From NCBI GenBank assembly GCA_945881875.1, contig CAMCVH010000001.1, positions 372,001-436,000 of the forward strand: a stretch of DNA of 64,000 nucleotides, given 5' to 3'. Origin of the DNA: Polynucleobacter meluiroseus. Its GTDB lineage: Bacteria > Pseudomonadota > Gammaproteobacteria > Burkholderiales > Burkholderiaceae. Every line of letters starts with the position of its first letter. Within the stretch, counting starts at the first letter, position 1. Of this stretch, positions 1-7,262 are shown in pieces. The position numbers and the translations under genes were made by a program. The notes beneath the pieces were generated by a model. The model saw nothing but the letters and a program-made list of their open reading frames with translations. It was not told the origin of the DNA and made no database searches.

Positions 1-265
1 CACCAGTTCTGTTGTTCCTAATACAGATGCCTTTTTAACAGCAGGAAGTATTGTTGCCACTTTCATGAGTGCTCAAAAATGGATTGAGAACTGGTTAGTT
101 TGGTTGACCCTCAACCCGATTTATATCGGCTTGTATATCTATACTGATTTGTATTTGACTGCCGGACTGTATGGACTATTTGTTATTTTGTGTTTTTGGG
201 GTTGGCAGCAATGGTCTAAGAAGATCCTAGAACAGACACAGCAGAGTAATAAAGTCTCAGCATGA
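1..265 (+). CDS. PnuC-family vitamin transporter, C-terminal part (partial)
   Basis: The reading frame is open from base 2 and the gene begins outside the window. The visible 87 residues contain a helix with the pattern ASxxxTFMSAQKWIENW, then two further hydrophobic segments ending in GWQQW and a short polar tail. This matches the last three membrane helices of PnuC-type facilitators, which move nicotinamide riboside, thiamine or riboflavin inward and depend on a cytoplasmic kinase to trap the substrate. Its stop codon overlaps the start of the next gene by 4 bp (ATGA), so the two are translationally coupled. A TPP riboswitch two genes on suggests thiamine (PnuT-like) rather than a nicotinamide compound. 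The family call is secure; the substrate is inference. Confidence 0.85.
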   Translation, partial: TSSVVPNTDAFLTAGSIVATFMSAQKWIENWLVWLTLNPIYIGLYIYTDLYLTAGLYGLFVILCFWGWQQWSKKILEQTQQSNKVSA

Positions 266-834
266 CACGCCTCTTTAAGATCGCCATCATTGGTGCTGAG
301 TGCACCGGCAAATCCAGTCTTGCTGAAGGTTTGTCACATTACTTCTCTAAGTGTCATTCAAGTAACTGGGTTCCTGAGTATTTAAGACTATTCGTTGAAG
401 AATCTCAAAGAACGCCTTTACTAGAGGAACAAATCTTAATTGCTCGAGAGCAAAAAGTACTAGAAGAACGTTTGGGTCAAACATTGCAGATCTCTTCTAA
501 AGATTCTGAATATGCTCTATTGTTTTGTGACACAACGCCTCTTCTTACGAGTATTTATAACCAAGTCATTTTTGGTAAAGCTGATGTTCTTGTGGATCAG
601 ATTGCCGCGCAACATGACTACGATCTCACCCTCTTCACTCAGAAAGATTTACCTTGGGTCAGTGACGGTGTTCAAAGAGACGGGCCGAAAACCCAAGCAG
701 CTGTTCATGAATTAATCCAGCTAAGACTTCAAGAGTTGCAAATACCTTATCAGATGATCTCTGGCTCATTTGAGCAGCGGGCTCTTCAAGCCCAAGAATG
801 TGTCAGCCATTTAATCAAGCAACACCAAATCTAA
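262..834 (+). CDS. NadR-like P-loop kinase/ATPase
   Basis: A 190-residue protein opening with a Walker A loop, GAECTGKSS, at about residues 10-18. This is the form seen in the C-terminal nicotinamide riboside kinase domain of NadR. The stretch LLFCDTTPLLTSIY around residue 90 is the matching region with a catalytic acidic residue, and WVSDGVQRDGP near residue 131 is the lid region. There is no N-terminal repressor or nucleotidyltransferase domain, so it is a stand-alone kinase. It overlaps the PnuC-type gene by 4 bp and would phosphorylate the imported vitamin to trap it. Nicotinamide riboside is the family default. The thiamine-responsive element downstream makes thiamine an alternative substrate, which is inference only. 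Confidence 0.75.
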   Translation: MTRLFKIAIIGAECTGKSSLAEGLSHYFSKCHSSNWVPEYLRLFVEESQRTPLLEEQILIAREQKVLEERLGQTLQISSKDSEYALLFCDTTPLLTSIYNQVIFGKADVLVDQIAAQHDYDLTLFTQKDLPWVSDGVQRDGPKTQAAVHELIQLRLQELQIPYQMISGSFEQRALQAQECVSHLIKQHQI

Positions 835-842
835 AAAATACC

Positions 843-848
843 TATAAT
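843..848 (+). promoter_or_regulatory. Candidate -10 box for the riboswitch-receptor transcript
   Basis: A perfect TATAAT lies 9 bp after the kinase stop codon and about 28 bp before the aptamer. No good -35 hexamer sits at the right spacing (820-825 reads caacac), so this may be an extended or weak promoter. A 7-bp inverted repeat (853-859 with 867-873, ATATCTA/TAGATAT) would lie at the very 5' end of the transcript. Confidence 0.35.
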
Positions 849-875
849 CGACATATCTAGAAGTTTTAGATATTA

Positions 876-961
876 GCTCGGGGTCCTGCATCTAGTTGTT
901 TTGATGTGGGTGAGAAATACCCGTTGAACCTGATCTCGATAATGCGAGCGCAGGGAAGCGT
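876..961 (+). ncRNA. TPP riboswitch (THI element) aptamer
   Basis: All the conserved blocks of the thi-box are present in order: CTCGGGG at 877-883, GGTGAGAAATACCCG at 909-923, ACCTGATC at 928-935, ATAATGCGAGCGCAGGGAAG at 939-958. The variable P3 stem is formed by GCATC (888-892) and GATGT (903-907). This aptamer binds thiamine pyrophosphate. It lies 50 nt upstream of the TonB-dependent receptor start, so the receptor is predicted to be shut off when the cell has enough thiamine pyrophosphate. The downstream hairpin at 983-1015 looks like the expression platform. Confidence 0.93.
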
Positions 962-982
962 TCAAAACCGCATCCCCCACTC

Positions 983-1015
983 GCCATCGTTCCTTTTAAG
1001 GAGTATTACGATGGC
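983..1015 (+). promoter_or_regulatory. Start-codon-sequestering hairpin of the TPP riboswitch
   Basis: GCCATCGT (983-990) is perfectly complementary to ACGATGGC (1008-1015), which contains the ATG at 1011. The 17-nt loop holds the Shine-Dalgarno AAGGAG (998-1003). An alternative pairing of aptamer bases GCGAG (944-948) with CTCGC (980-984) would compete with the 5' arm. This is what a translational riboswitch would need, but the switching itself is inference. Confidence 0.7.
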
Positions 1016-3155
1016 TTATACGCCAAAAAAGAAGCATATAGCAAGCGCATGCGCTTGGCTGACGCTCATTAGCTCACAGAGCTATGCCCAAAGTGAGGCA
1101 GAGTTAGCACCAGTAGTGGTCACGGGTGAAAAAGGAACTGGCTATGTTGCCAAGTCTGCCATGATTGGTGGTCCTGGAGGAACAGAAGAAGTCGCACTGA
1201 AAGATATTCCAGCTTCAGTTACTGTGATTTCAAAAGATCTTTTGGATGATCGTCAAGCACGCGTGATGTCTGAAGCAGCGAGATTGGATGCTTCCATTGG
1301 TGACTATTACGCAGCAATGGGTTATTACGAGAATCTTTATATCAGAGGCTTTCCACTAGATGCGGCTACAAGCTATCGAATTAATGGCATGTCCGTTACC
1401 GGCGAACAAAATATTGCTTTTGAAAATAAAGAGCGCCTAGAGATCCTTAAAGGTGTTGGTGCCATGCAGGCAGGTGCCGCATCACCAGGTGGCATTATTA
1501 ACTATGTCACCAAGAGACCAAAAGATGTTCAGTCCATCACTTTAGGTACTGGGGAAAGAGGCACGCAATATGTGGCAGCAGACTATGGCACATTTTTAGG
1601 TGAGACAAAATCACTGGGGATTCGTATCAATGCTGCCCATGAAAATATTCGTCCATATGTCAAAGATGCTAAAGGTGAACGACAATTTTTTAGCCTTGCT
1701 GCTGATGCAAAAATTAGCTCTAAGACTTTAGTAAAGTTTGATTTTGAGCACCAAGATAAAAGTCAAAAGTCAGTGCCTGGTTTGATGCTTTTAGGTGGTA
1801 CAACCCTTCCTTCAGTTAAATCAGATATTAATTTGTCGCATTACTCTTGGGTTTTACCAACTGAAATTAAATCAAAGAATTTAGGTCTTCGCCTTGATCA
1901 CGAGATCAATGATTCATTGAAGCTTTTTGCGAATGCCAATCGAAGCGAAGTAAAGATTAATGATCGAGTGGCGTATCCATCTGATTTTACTTCTGGTGGA
2001 CAATTCAATGTTTATGACTTCAGAAGTGATGGTGAAGTACGACGCAACGATCATTTTCAAACAGGTTTAACTGGTAAGGCTAAAACTGGAACAATCCATC
2101 ATCAATGGACGTTGGGTATTTCAGAGCTAAAGAGATCTGTTTATAAAGGTGCTTCTGTTTATGAATTTAGAGGTCAAGATAATATTTATAGTCTGAATGC
2201 CAATATCAGTCCAAGTACAAGTAGTACAGGAACTGTTTATAAAATCTTAGATCATAGTCAAAGTAGCCTATTTGCTCATGATCAAATTCAATTAACAGAA
2301 AAAACTAAATTATTTTTGGGGCACCGAGTCCTTGAGATGAAACAGGCTGCTTATAATGTGTATTCAGGTAATCAATATTCATCGCTCAACAAAACCTGGC
2401 ACCTGCCCCAGATCGGTGCAAGCCATGCCCTAACAAGCCAACACACCAACTATGTCAGCTACAGCAAAGGGATCGAGCCAGGAACGATTGCGTTGCCGGA
2501 TAGTTTTAGAAACTCTCAAGTGATGGCGCCACGAAGAACCGAGCAAGTAGAGATGGGTAGCAAGTATGCGATTAATAATGATTCTTTATTCAGCTTTGCT
2601 ATTTTCCAATCTGAACGCCCTAATGAATATGCTACTGACTATGCTTATGATTCGGCAGTTGGGTATAGCAGATCAACATTAGTTCAAGAAGGAAAAGTCA
2701 CCAATACTGGTGCTGAGGCTACTTTGGCTTTTAAAGCTACCAATCGATTAAATTTATTATCGAGCGCCATGTACTTAGAAGCCAAGCAATCAGGTGCTTC
2801 ATTGAGTTCACAAAATGGGAAGCAAGCTGTAGGTATTCCGCATTGGAAAGCTGTTATTTTTGCTGATTATTTGTTGCCACAAATTGAGAATTTAAGTGTT
2901 CAAGGTGGCTGGACTTATATTTCTAGTAAAGGTGTTACCTTAGATAACAGCATCACAGCTCCTGGCTATCATAAGTTTGACGCAGGTCTTAAGTACATCG
3001 ATCAGTTAGGTTCTAGTCAAGCAACTTACCGCCTGAGTATTGAGAATCTATTTGATAAATTCTACTGGCGCGATGTGAGTCAGACTTACGGCTCAAATAC
3101 ACTTTATCCAGGGGCACCTCGAATTTTTAGAGCAAGTGCCACATTTGATTTTTAG
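1011..3155 (+). CDS. TonB-dependent outer-membrane receptor under TPP riboswitch control
   Basis: A 714-residue outer-membrane receptor. I chose the ATG at 1011 because AAGGAG lies 7 bp upstream and the protein then begins with a signal peptide (KKK, hydrophobic core, cleavage near SYAQ). A longer in-frame start would lie inside the riboswitch. A TonB-box-like APVVVTG follows the signal. The plug domain (about 60-180) contains IPASVTVISKDLL, YIRGF and GAASPGGIINYVTKRP, followed by a 22-strand-type barrel ending in the terminal phenylalanine FRASATFDF. The sequence style is that of siderophore receptors, but the TPP riboswitch argues for thiamine or a thiamine precursor as ligand. TonB and ExbBD are not in the window. 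Confidence 0.9.
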   Translation: MAYTPKKKHIASACAWLTLISSQSYAQSEAELAPVVVTGEKGTGYVAKSAMIGGPGGTEEVALKDIPASVTVISKDLLDDRQARVMSEAARLDASIGDYYAAMGYYENLYIRGFPLDAATSYRINGMSVTGEQNIAFENKERLEILKGVGAMQAGAASPGGIINYVTKRPKDVQSITLGTGERGTQYVAADYGTFLGETKSLGIRINAAHENIRPYVKDAKGERQFFSLAADAKISSKTLVKFDFEHQDKSQKSVPGLMLLGGTTLPSVKSDINLSHYSWVLPTEIKSKNLGLRLDHEINDSLKLFANANRSEVKINDRVAYPSDFTSGGQFNVYDFRSDGEVRRNDHFQTGLTGKAKTGTIHHQWTLGISELKRSVYKGASVYEFRGQDNIYSLNANISPSTSSTGTVYKILDHSQSSLFAHDQIQLTEKTKLFLGHRVLEMKQAAYNVYSGNQYSSLNKTWHLPQIGASHALTSQHTNYVSYSKGIEPGTIALPDSFRNSQVMAPRRTEQVEMGSKYAINNDSLFSFAIFQSERPNEYATDYAYDSAVGYSRSTLVQEGKVTNTGAEATLAFKATNRLNLLSSAMYLEAKQSGASLSSQNGKQAVGIPHWKAVIFADYLLPQIENLSVQGGWTYISSKGVTLDNSITAPGYHKFDAGLKYIDQLGSSQATYRLSIENLFDKFYWRDVSQTYGSNTLYPGAPRIFRASATFDF

Positions 3156-3160
3156 TGGTT

Positions 3161-3589
3161 TTAAATCCTTAGGATCATCTTTTGATGAGGAATATTGACT
3201 TCATCAAAGATGGGACCTTCAGATATAAATCCTTCTGAAGCATATAAAGAGATAGCCGAGACTTGGGCGTGCAAGGTAAAAACTTGAACGCCCTTTTCTT
3301 TACCTAGATCAATCAGTTTTTTGAGGATAGCTCGTCCATATCCCTTTGATCGGTGGTTTTCTAGTACAGCCATACGCCCTATTTTTGCATTAGCTGGATC
3401 TGCATCATTAATAATGAGTCTTCCAGTGCCAATGGGCTGATTATTTGAGAATATCAGCGCATGAATGGCGACAAAATCATCGTCATCCCACTCTTCTTCC
3501 TCTGGAATTTGCTGTTCCACTATAAATACTTGATAACGAATGGGCTTGATAAGATCTTGAGATTCGGCCCAGTTAGTAGTAATAATCAT
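3161..3589 (-). CDS. GNAT-family N-acetyltransferase (ElaA-like)
   Basis: A 142-residue single-domain acetyltransferase. The acetyl-CoA loop is visible as RSKGYGRAIL (about residues 82-91), preceded by the beta-strand IGRMAVLENH. The N-terminus, with IRYQVFIVEQQIPEEEEWD, resembles the ElaA/YjcF group of GNAT proteins. The C-terminal part holds LYASEGFISEG, a common GNAT ending. It converges on the receptor gene with only 5 bp between the stop codons. The substrate cannot be told from sequence. Confidence 0.8.
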   Translation of the reverse strand: MIITTNWAESQDLIKPIRYQVFIVEQQIPEEEEWDDDDFVAIHALIFSNNQPIGTGRLIINDADPANAKIGRMAVLENHRSKGYGRAILKKLIDLGKEKGVQVFTLHAQVSAISLYASEGFISEGPIFDEVNIPHQKMILRI

Positions 3590-3636
3590 CGATGTCTCGG
3601 TAGTCTAATAGGCATTAGAACAAAGTTTAGGCGAAT

Positions 3637-3665
3637 TTGGCATCCTTGAAAAACCAAGCTATAAT
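3637..3665 (+). promoter_or_regulatory. Sigma-70 promoter of the tRNA-Asn/tRNA-Leu pair
   Basis: TTGGCA (3637-3642), a 17-bp spacer, and a perfect TATAAT (3660-3665), placed 10 bp before the first base of tRNA-Asn. Spacing and hexamers are near consensus, as expected for a stable-RNA promoter. Confidence 0.8.
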
Positions 3666-3675
3666 CTACGACTAT

Positions 3676-3751
3676 TCCTCGATAGCTCAGTTGGTAGAGC
3701 GCCGGACTGTTAATCCGTAGGTCGCTGGTTCGAGCCCAGCTCGAGGAGCCA
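3676..3751 (+). tRNA. tRNA-Asn (anticodon GTT)
   Basis: 76 nt with encoded CCA. The acceptor stem TCCTCGA pairs with TCGAGGA, the D-arm is GCTCAGTTGGTAGAGC, the anticodon loop is CTGTTAA with anticodon GTT, and the T-arm is CTGGTTCGAGCCCAG. It reads AAC/AAU codons. It has a strong promoter just upstream and is likely co-transcribed with the tRNA-Leu 12 bp downstream. Confidence 0.97.
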
Positions 3752-3763
3752 AATAAGTAAGAT

Positions 3764-3847
3764 GCCCTGGTGGTGGAATGGTAGACACGCCGGTCTTAGA
3801 AGCCGGTGCCGAGAGGCGTGAGAGTTCGAGTCTCTCCTGGGGCACCA
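3764..3847 (+). tRNA. tRNA-Leu (anticodon TAG)
   Basis: 84 nt with encoded CCA and a class II long variable arm (TGCCGAGAGGCGT region). The anticodon stem CCGGT/GCCGG encloses the loop CTTAGAA, giving anticodon TAG, which reads CUA and related leucine codons. The T-arm is GAGAGTTCGAGTCTCTC. The acceptor stem GCCCTGG/CTGGGGC uses two G-U pairs. Confidence 0.96.
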
Positions 3848-3877
3848 TCAATTGATCCCATTTTTAGCTTAAAAGTA

Positions 3878-4690
3878 TTAAAGCAGGGCTTTGATATTTA
3901 GAGCTTCTAACTCGGCATCGGTAAAACCTGCTGCTTTTCTAGCAGCATAGTTAAAGGGTCCTCTGAGTTTAGGTGCTTCATATTTTTGCGCTAGATCTGC
4001 ATAAGCTTGAATGGGCTCTAGTTGTTGACGCTGACACTCATAGTTAAACCATTGGTTACCAATCTCGACATGTCCCACCTCATCATTCAGAATGATTTGC
4101 AAAATTCTGACAGCTTCATGATCATGCGCTTGTTCGAGCTTTTCTGTAATCGGCGGCAATGCATCCAACCCTCGAGACTCCATCGTTCTGGGGACCAAAG
4201 CCATTCTTGCAAGAATGGAATCAGTTGTTTTACCAACCATTTCCCACAAACTGTTATGTGCTGGGAAAACACCGTAACTAAATCCTTGGTCTTTTAAATA
4301 GGTATTCAGTAATTGAAAGTGAAGAGCCTCTTCAGAGGCGACCTTCAACCAATCCTCGTAATAATCTTTTGGCATCCCTTCAAAACGCCAAATAGCATCT
4401 AAGGCTAAGTTAATCGCATTGAATTCAATATGAGCTAAGGCGTGCATTAAAACTGCTCGCCCCTCTTCGGTCACCATGGAGCGACGCTTCACTAAGCCGG
4501 GATTCACTAAAAGTGGCCGTTCTGGACGACCCGGAATCTGAATATCTTCAGATGACATCTTCTCTACTGTTTGGATGCTGACTTGACCCAGTAAATATTG
4601 CTCACGTAAAGATTTAACTGCCTGACACTTGGCATCAGGATCATTCAGACTTAAACATTGCAGGGCTTGGGCTCTTAGTTCTAGTGTCAT
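3878..4690 (-). CDS. DUF455 ferritin-like protein
   Basis: A 270-residue protein of the DUF455 family, predicted to fold as a ferritin-like four-helix bundle with a two-metal site. The expected carboxylate/histidine motifs are visible: AHIEFNAINLALDA (about residue 86), EEALHFQLLNTYL (about 119) and DEVGHVEIG (about 203). The family is similar in fold to tRNA-modifying MiaE and to rubrerythrin-like oxidases, but its substrate is not established. It is transcribed toward the tRNA genes as a single gene. Confidence 0.85.
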   Translation of the reverse strand: MTLELRAQALQCLSLNDPDAKCQAVKSLREQYLLGQVSIQTVEKMSSEDIQIPGRPERPLLVNPGLVKRRSMVTEEGRAVLMHALAHIEFNAINLALDAIWRFEGMPKDYYEDWLKVASEEALHFQLLNTYLKDQGFSYGVFPAHNSLWEMVGKTTDSILARMALVPRTMESRGLDALPPITEKLEQAHDHEAVRILQIILNDEVGHVEIGNQWFNYECQRQQLEPIQAYADLAQKYEAPKLRGPFNYAARKAAGFTDAELEALNIKALL

Positions 4691-4805
4691 AGTTTTCTCT
4701 TGAGCCTATTATCTCGCAATTAATCTGTAGCAAGCCCAGAGGAGTAATATTCTTTACTTAATAGTTATAGATTGTATTTTTTAAATCTTAAAGAAAGTCA
4801 GCAAA

Positions 4806-5015
4806 ATGATGTCTATGGAAAAAACAAACGACGGCTTATTTCCAATTGGAAGCCGTTTACAACATAAGAAAACTGGTGGATTTTATAAAGTGTTCGGCTT
4901 GGCCAAGATCGAAGCCAGCTTAGAGATGGCTTACGTCTATCTATCTCATCAAACTAACGATTACTGGGTTCGCCCTCAAGCAGAGATGGAAGACGGTCGT
5001 TTTATTCTTGTCTAA
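4806..5015 (+). CDS. DUF1653-like small protein
   Basis: A 69-residue soluble protein. The pattern GGFYKVFGLAKIEASLEMAYVY, interrupted by an acidic-aromatic segment and ending YWVRPQAEMEDGRF, matches the DUF1653 layout (GxYxV, ExxLE, WVRP, DGRF). The function of the family is unknown. It stands alone between the divergent DUF455 gene and the convergent DMT exporter. Two in-frame ATG codons (4806, 4809) make the exact start uncertain by one residue. Confidence 0.7.
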   Translation: MMSMEKTNDGLFPIGSRLQHKKTGGFYKVFGLAKIEASLEMAYVYLSHQTNDYWVRPQAEMEDGRFILV

Positions 5016-5021
5016 ATTGAT

Positions 5022-5933
5022 TTAAGTTGTTTTAAAACTCAATTTCGAAGAAACAAAGATACCTGCCACAATTAATAAAAATGCTAAACCATGAAAGAGT
5101 TGCGGAGGCTCACCCAACATGGCTGCAGACATTAATGCAGTGAATAAAGGTATTAGATTAGCGAAGAAGGCTGCAATGGCTGGACCAACAGCACTGACGC
5201 CAAGACCCCAGCATCGGTAAGCAATGAGCGAAGGTCCAATGGCGATGAATAGCAGAATTAAAACTGTTGAGGTGCTCAGTTCAAAATGGATGGTGTGTGT
5301 GACTACTTCACCAACAGCAAATAGAAGTGACCACATGAATCCCGTCACCACTTGGGCCAATAAAAATTCTGCCCATGGCCACTGTAATTCTTGACTGTCT
5401 CCTGGACGACTGAGCATCCAACTATAAAAAGCCCAAAAAATGGTGGCGATGACCATCAGTAAATCGCCAAGGAATAATTCTAAATTTAGCAATACTGTTA
5501 AATCGCCCCGCGATAAAACCAATACCACCCCTAATAATGAAATGACTGCGCCCAGCAGTTGGCGTTTTAGTGGTGTTTGAGAATAAAAAATTCCGCCCAC
5601 CACCAACATCCAAATCGGCATACTGGCGCCAATCAAAGTGAGGTTGATGGGTGACGAAGTTTGTAAGGCAAGATATAAAAGAGCGTTGTAAGAACCCATA
5701 CCTAACAAACCAAGCAATACAAAACGTAATTTGTATTTCCAGATACGTGCTGTTGGTTTGAAAACCTGCCAACCCAGGGGTAACAAAATTAGTGCTGCTA
5801 GCAGCCAGCGGATGGTATTAAGTAAAAGCGGTGAAACTTCACCAACAGCTAAACGACCAACGACTGCATTACCTGCCCACAGAATGGTCGGCAAAATCAG
5901 GTAGAAGATGGTGCGAAAATTGAGTTGAGTCAT
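5022..5933 (-). CDS. EamA/DMT-superfamily transporter
   Basis: A 303-residue inner-membrane protein with ten hydrophobic segments arranged as two EamA repeats (about residues 8-140 and 155-295). Typical repeat landmarks are present: LPTILWAGNAVVGRLA at the N-terminus, NALLYLALQTSSPINLTLI in helices 3-4, and ANLIPLFTALMSAAMLGEPP in the second repeat. The family exports metabolites such as amino acids; the substrate here is not readable. It is convergent with the DUF1653 gene, 6 bp apart. Confidence 0.88.
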   Translation of the reverse strand: MTQLNFRTIFYLILPTILWAGNAVVGRLAVGEVSPLLLNTIRWLLAALILLPLGWQVFKPTARIWKYKLRFVLLGLLGMGSYNALLYLALQTSSPINLTLIGASMPIWMLVVGGIFYSQTPLKRQLLGAVISLLGVVLVLSRGDLTVLLNLELFLGDLLMVIATIFWAFYSWMLSRPGDSQELQWPWAEFLLAQVVTGFMWSLLFAVGEVVTHTIHFELSTSTVLILLFIAIGPSLIAYRCWGLGVSAVGPAIAAFFANLIPLFTALMSAAMLGEPPQLFHGLAFLLIVAGIFVSSKLSFKTT

Positions 5934-6060
5934 TAATGATGTGTTCGAGGTATTAAGATTGTTATTGGCTTTTTGTTATTTTTTAATTTAGAGAAAGTTG
6001 GGCATCCTAGCATGACCAAAGCTCAAACTTCGATTATGCTTTGAACTTACCCTTTGTGAG

Positions 6061-6273
6061 ATGAACATGACAAGCGATGAACGCATCACCAATATTGAAG
6101 TTAAGTTGAGCTTCACTGAGGACTTAGTGGAAGAGCTCAACCAAACTATCTATAAGCAGCAGCAACAAATTGATATGCTCATCAATGAAGCGCGAGCTCT
6201 CAAACTCCAAATGGCTAGCAATCTACCATCTGACGGTAATACTCCCCGAGATGAGCTACCACCTCATTACTAG
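6061..6273 (+). CDS. slyX: SlyX-family protein
   Basis: A 70-residue coiled-coil protein. The N-terminal half ERITNIEVKLSFTEDLVEELN and the following QQQQIDMLI are the SlyX signature, and the C-terminus ends in the family's PHY-type motif (ELPPHY). The function of SlyX is not well known. Starts at 6061 and 6067 are both possible. The stop codon lies in the first copy of a 13-bp tandem repeat shared with the convergent yaeQ end. Confidence 0.85.
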   Translation: MNMTSDERITNIEVKLSFTEDLVEELNQTIYKQQQQIDMLINEARALKLQMASNLPSDGNTPRDELPPHY

Positions 6274-6309
6274 TTTGCTTATTTAGTTTGCTTACTTAGT
6301 ATGTTTACT
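6271..6309. repeat. Three tandem 13-bp repeats across the slyX/yaeQ stop codons
   Basis: TAGTTTGCTTATT (6271-6283), TAGTTTGCTTACT (6284-6296) and TAGTATGTTTACT (6297-6309). Because 13 is not a multiple of 3, the three TAG triplets fall in three different frames. The first is the slyX stop, and the last copy contains the yaeQ stop on the other strand. Confidence 0.85.
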
Positions 6310-6865
6310 TCCAGCGCTCACAAGTCACTTCAATACTGCCTTTGCTATGACTGAGCATGAGCTGACCATCCTGAACCGTTGCCTGAATCTGCATACTCCG
6401 CTCTGCCCATTTAGCTAATTCTTGAGATATCTCTGAAGGCACTCGGTAAACCGATAATTTATCCATACGAGTCAGTTTGTTCTGAATACCCTTCAACCAC
6501 ACTTCTGCAGCATGGTGATAGGCATAAACGATCACTTTGTCAGATTTTGAACATGCGCGACTGATCGGCTTTTCTTCTGGTTGCCCTACTTCTACCCATA
6601 ATCTAGTTTGGCCTGTGAAGTCTTTTAACCAAACATCCGGCTCATCAGGGTCCGATAAACCCGCTCCAAACACTAATTGACCATCGCCATTACATAAATC
6701 ATTGAGCAGATGTGCGTTGAATGAAAGCGCTAATAAACGCATCATCATCCGTTCATCAGTCTCACTTGGGTGCCTTGCTAGGGTTAAGCTATGGTCAGCG
6801 TAGTAAGAATGATCAATGTCAGCCACCGAGAGGTTAACTTTAAAAATAGTTGCTTTGGTTGCCAT
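6305..6865 (-). CDS. yaeQ: YaeQ family protein
   Basis: A 186-residue protein. The family N-terminus is MATKATIFKVNLSVAD, so I set the start at 6865 rather than 60 bp further upstream. Landmarks are YYADHSLTLARHPSETDERMM (about residues 20-40), GAGLSDPDEPDVWLKDFTGQ, and WVEVGQPEEKPISRA. The fold is related to PD-(D/E)XK nucleases, but the function remains unsettled. It is divergent from the DUF615 gene, with about 50 bp between the starts. Confidence 0.9.
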   Translation of the reverse strand: MATKATIFKVNLSVADIDHSYYADHSLTLARHPSETDERMMMRLLALSFNAHLLNDLCNGDGQLVFGAGLSDPDEPDVWLKDFTGQTRLWVEVGQPEEKPISRACSKSDKVIVYAYHHAAEVWLKGIQNKLTRMDKLSVYRVPSEISQELAKWAERSMQIQATVQDGQLMLSHSKGSIEVTCERWK

Positions 6866-6916
6866 GAAGAGTTCTACTTTTCTGATGAATGTGTAAGAGT
6901 CTGCGAAAATAACATT

Positions 6917-7243
6917 ATGAAGCAATCAAATACGCCTGAAGAAGAACAAGTTTACGAAAAGCCCAGTAAATCGGAAATAAAGCGCCGATTAGAGGCCCGC
7001 CATCATCTTGCTGAAGAAATGAGCCAGATGACACCTGATAAGTGGAAGCAAATGCCTATCCCCGAGCGTTTATTAGACGCTCTACTTCAAACACCCAAAG
7101 TAAGAACGCACGGTGGAATCCGCCGACATGTGGCCTACTTAGGTAAGATCATGGGTATGCTTCCCGAAGAGGAAGTTGAAGCGATGAAGCAAGCATTGAT
7201 TAAATTGGTTGGCGTTAATAGAGCCAATAAGATGAAAATCTAA
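6917..7243 (+). CDS. DUF615 (YjgA/DarP-like) protein, short form
   Basis: A 108-residue protein whose KPSKSEIKRRLEARHHLAEEM, PIPERLLDALLQ and GGIRRHVAYLGKIMGMLPEEE segments match the N-terminal two thirds of DUF615 (DarP), a factor that associates with the 50S ribosomal precursor. Family members are usually about 170-190 residues and end in a helical module with RxLVRNArkE. Here the stop comes straight after KLVGVNRANKMKI, and the next gene starts 19 bp later, so the C-terminal third is absent rather than frameshifted nearby. I set the start at ATG 6917, since upstream codons would overlap yaeQ. Confidence 0.75.
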   Translation: MKQSNTPEEEQVYEKPSKSEIKRRLEARHHLAEEMSQMTPDKWKQMPIPERLLDALLQTPKVRTHGGIRRHVAYLGKIMGMLPEEEVEAMKQALIKLVGVNRANKMKI

Positions 7244-7262
7244 ACTGACTGAGGAGTTGATG

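Noticed and set aside
906..1010. A longer N-terminus for the TonB receptor starting at 906
   Set aside because: It lies inside the TPP aptamer and would put 35 residues before a good signal peptide; the ATG at 1011 has AAGGAG in front of it.
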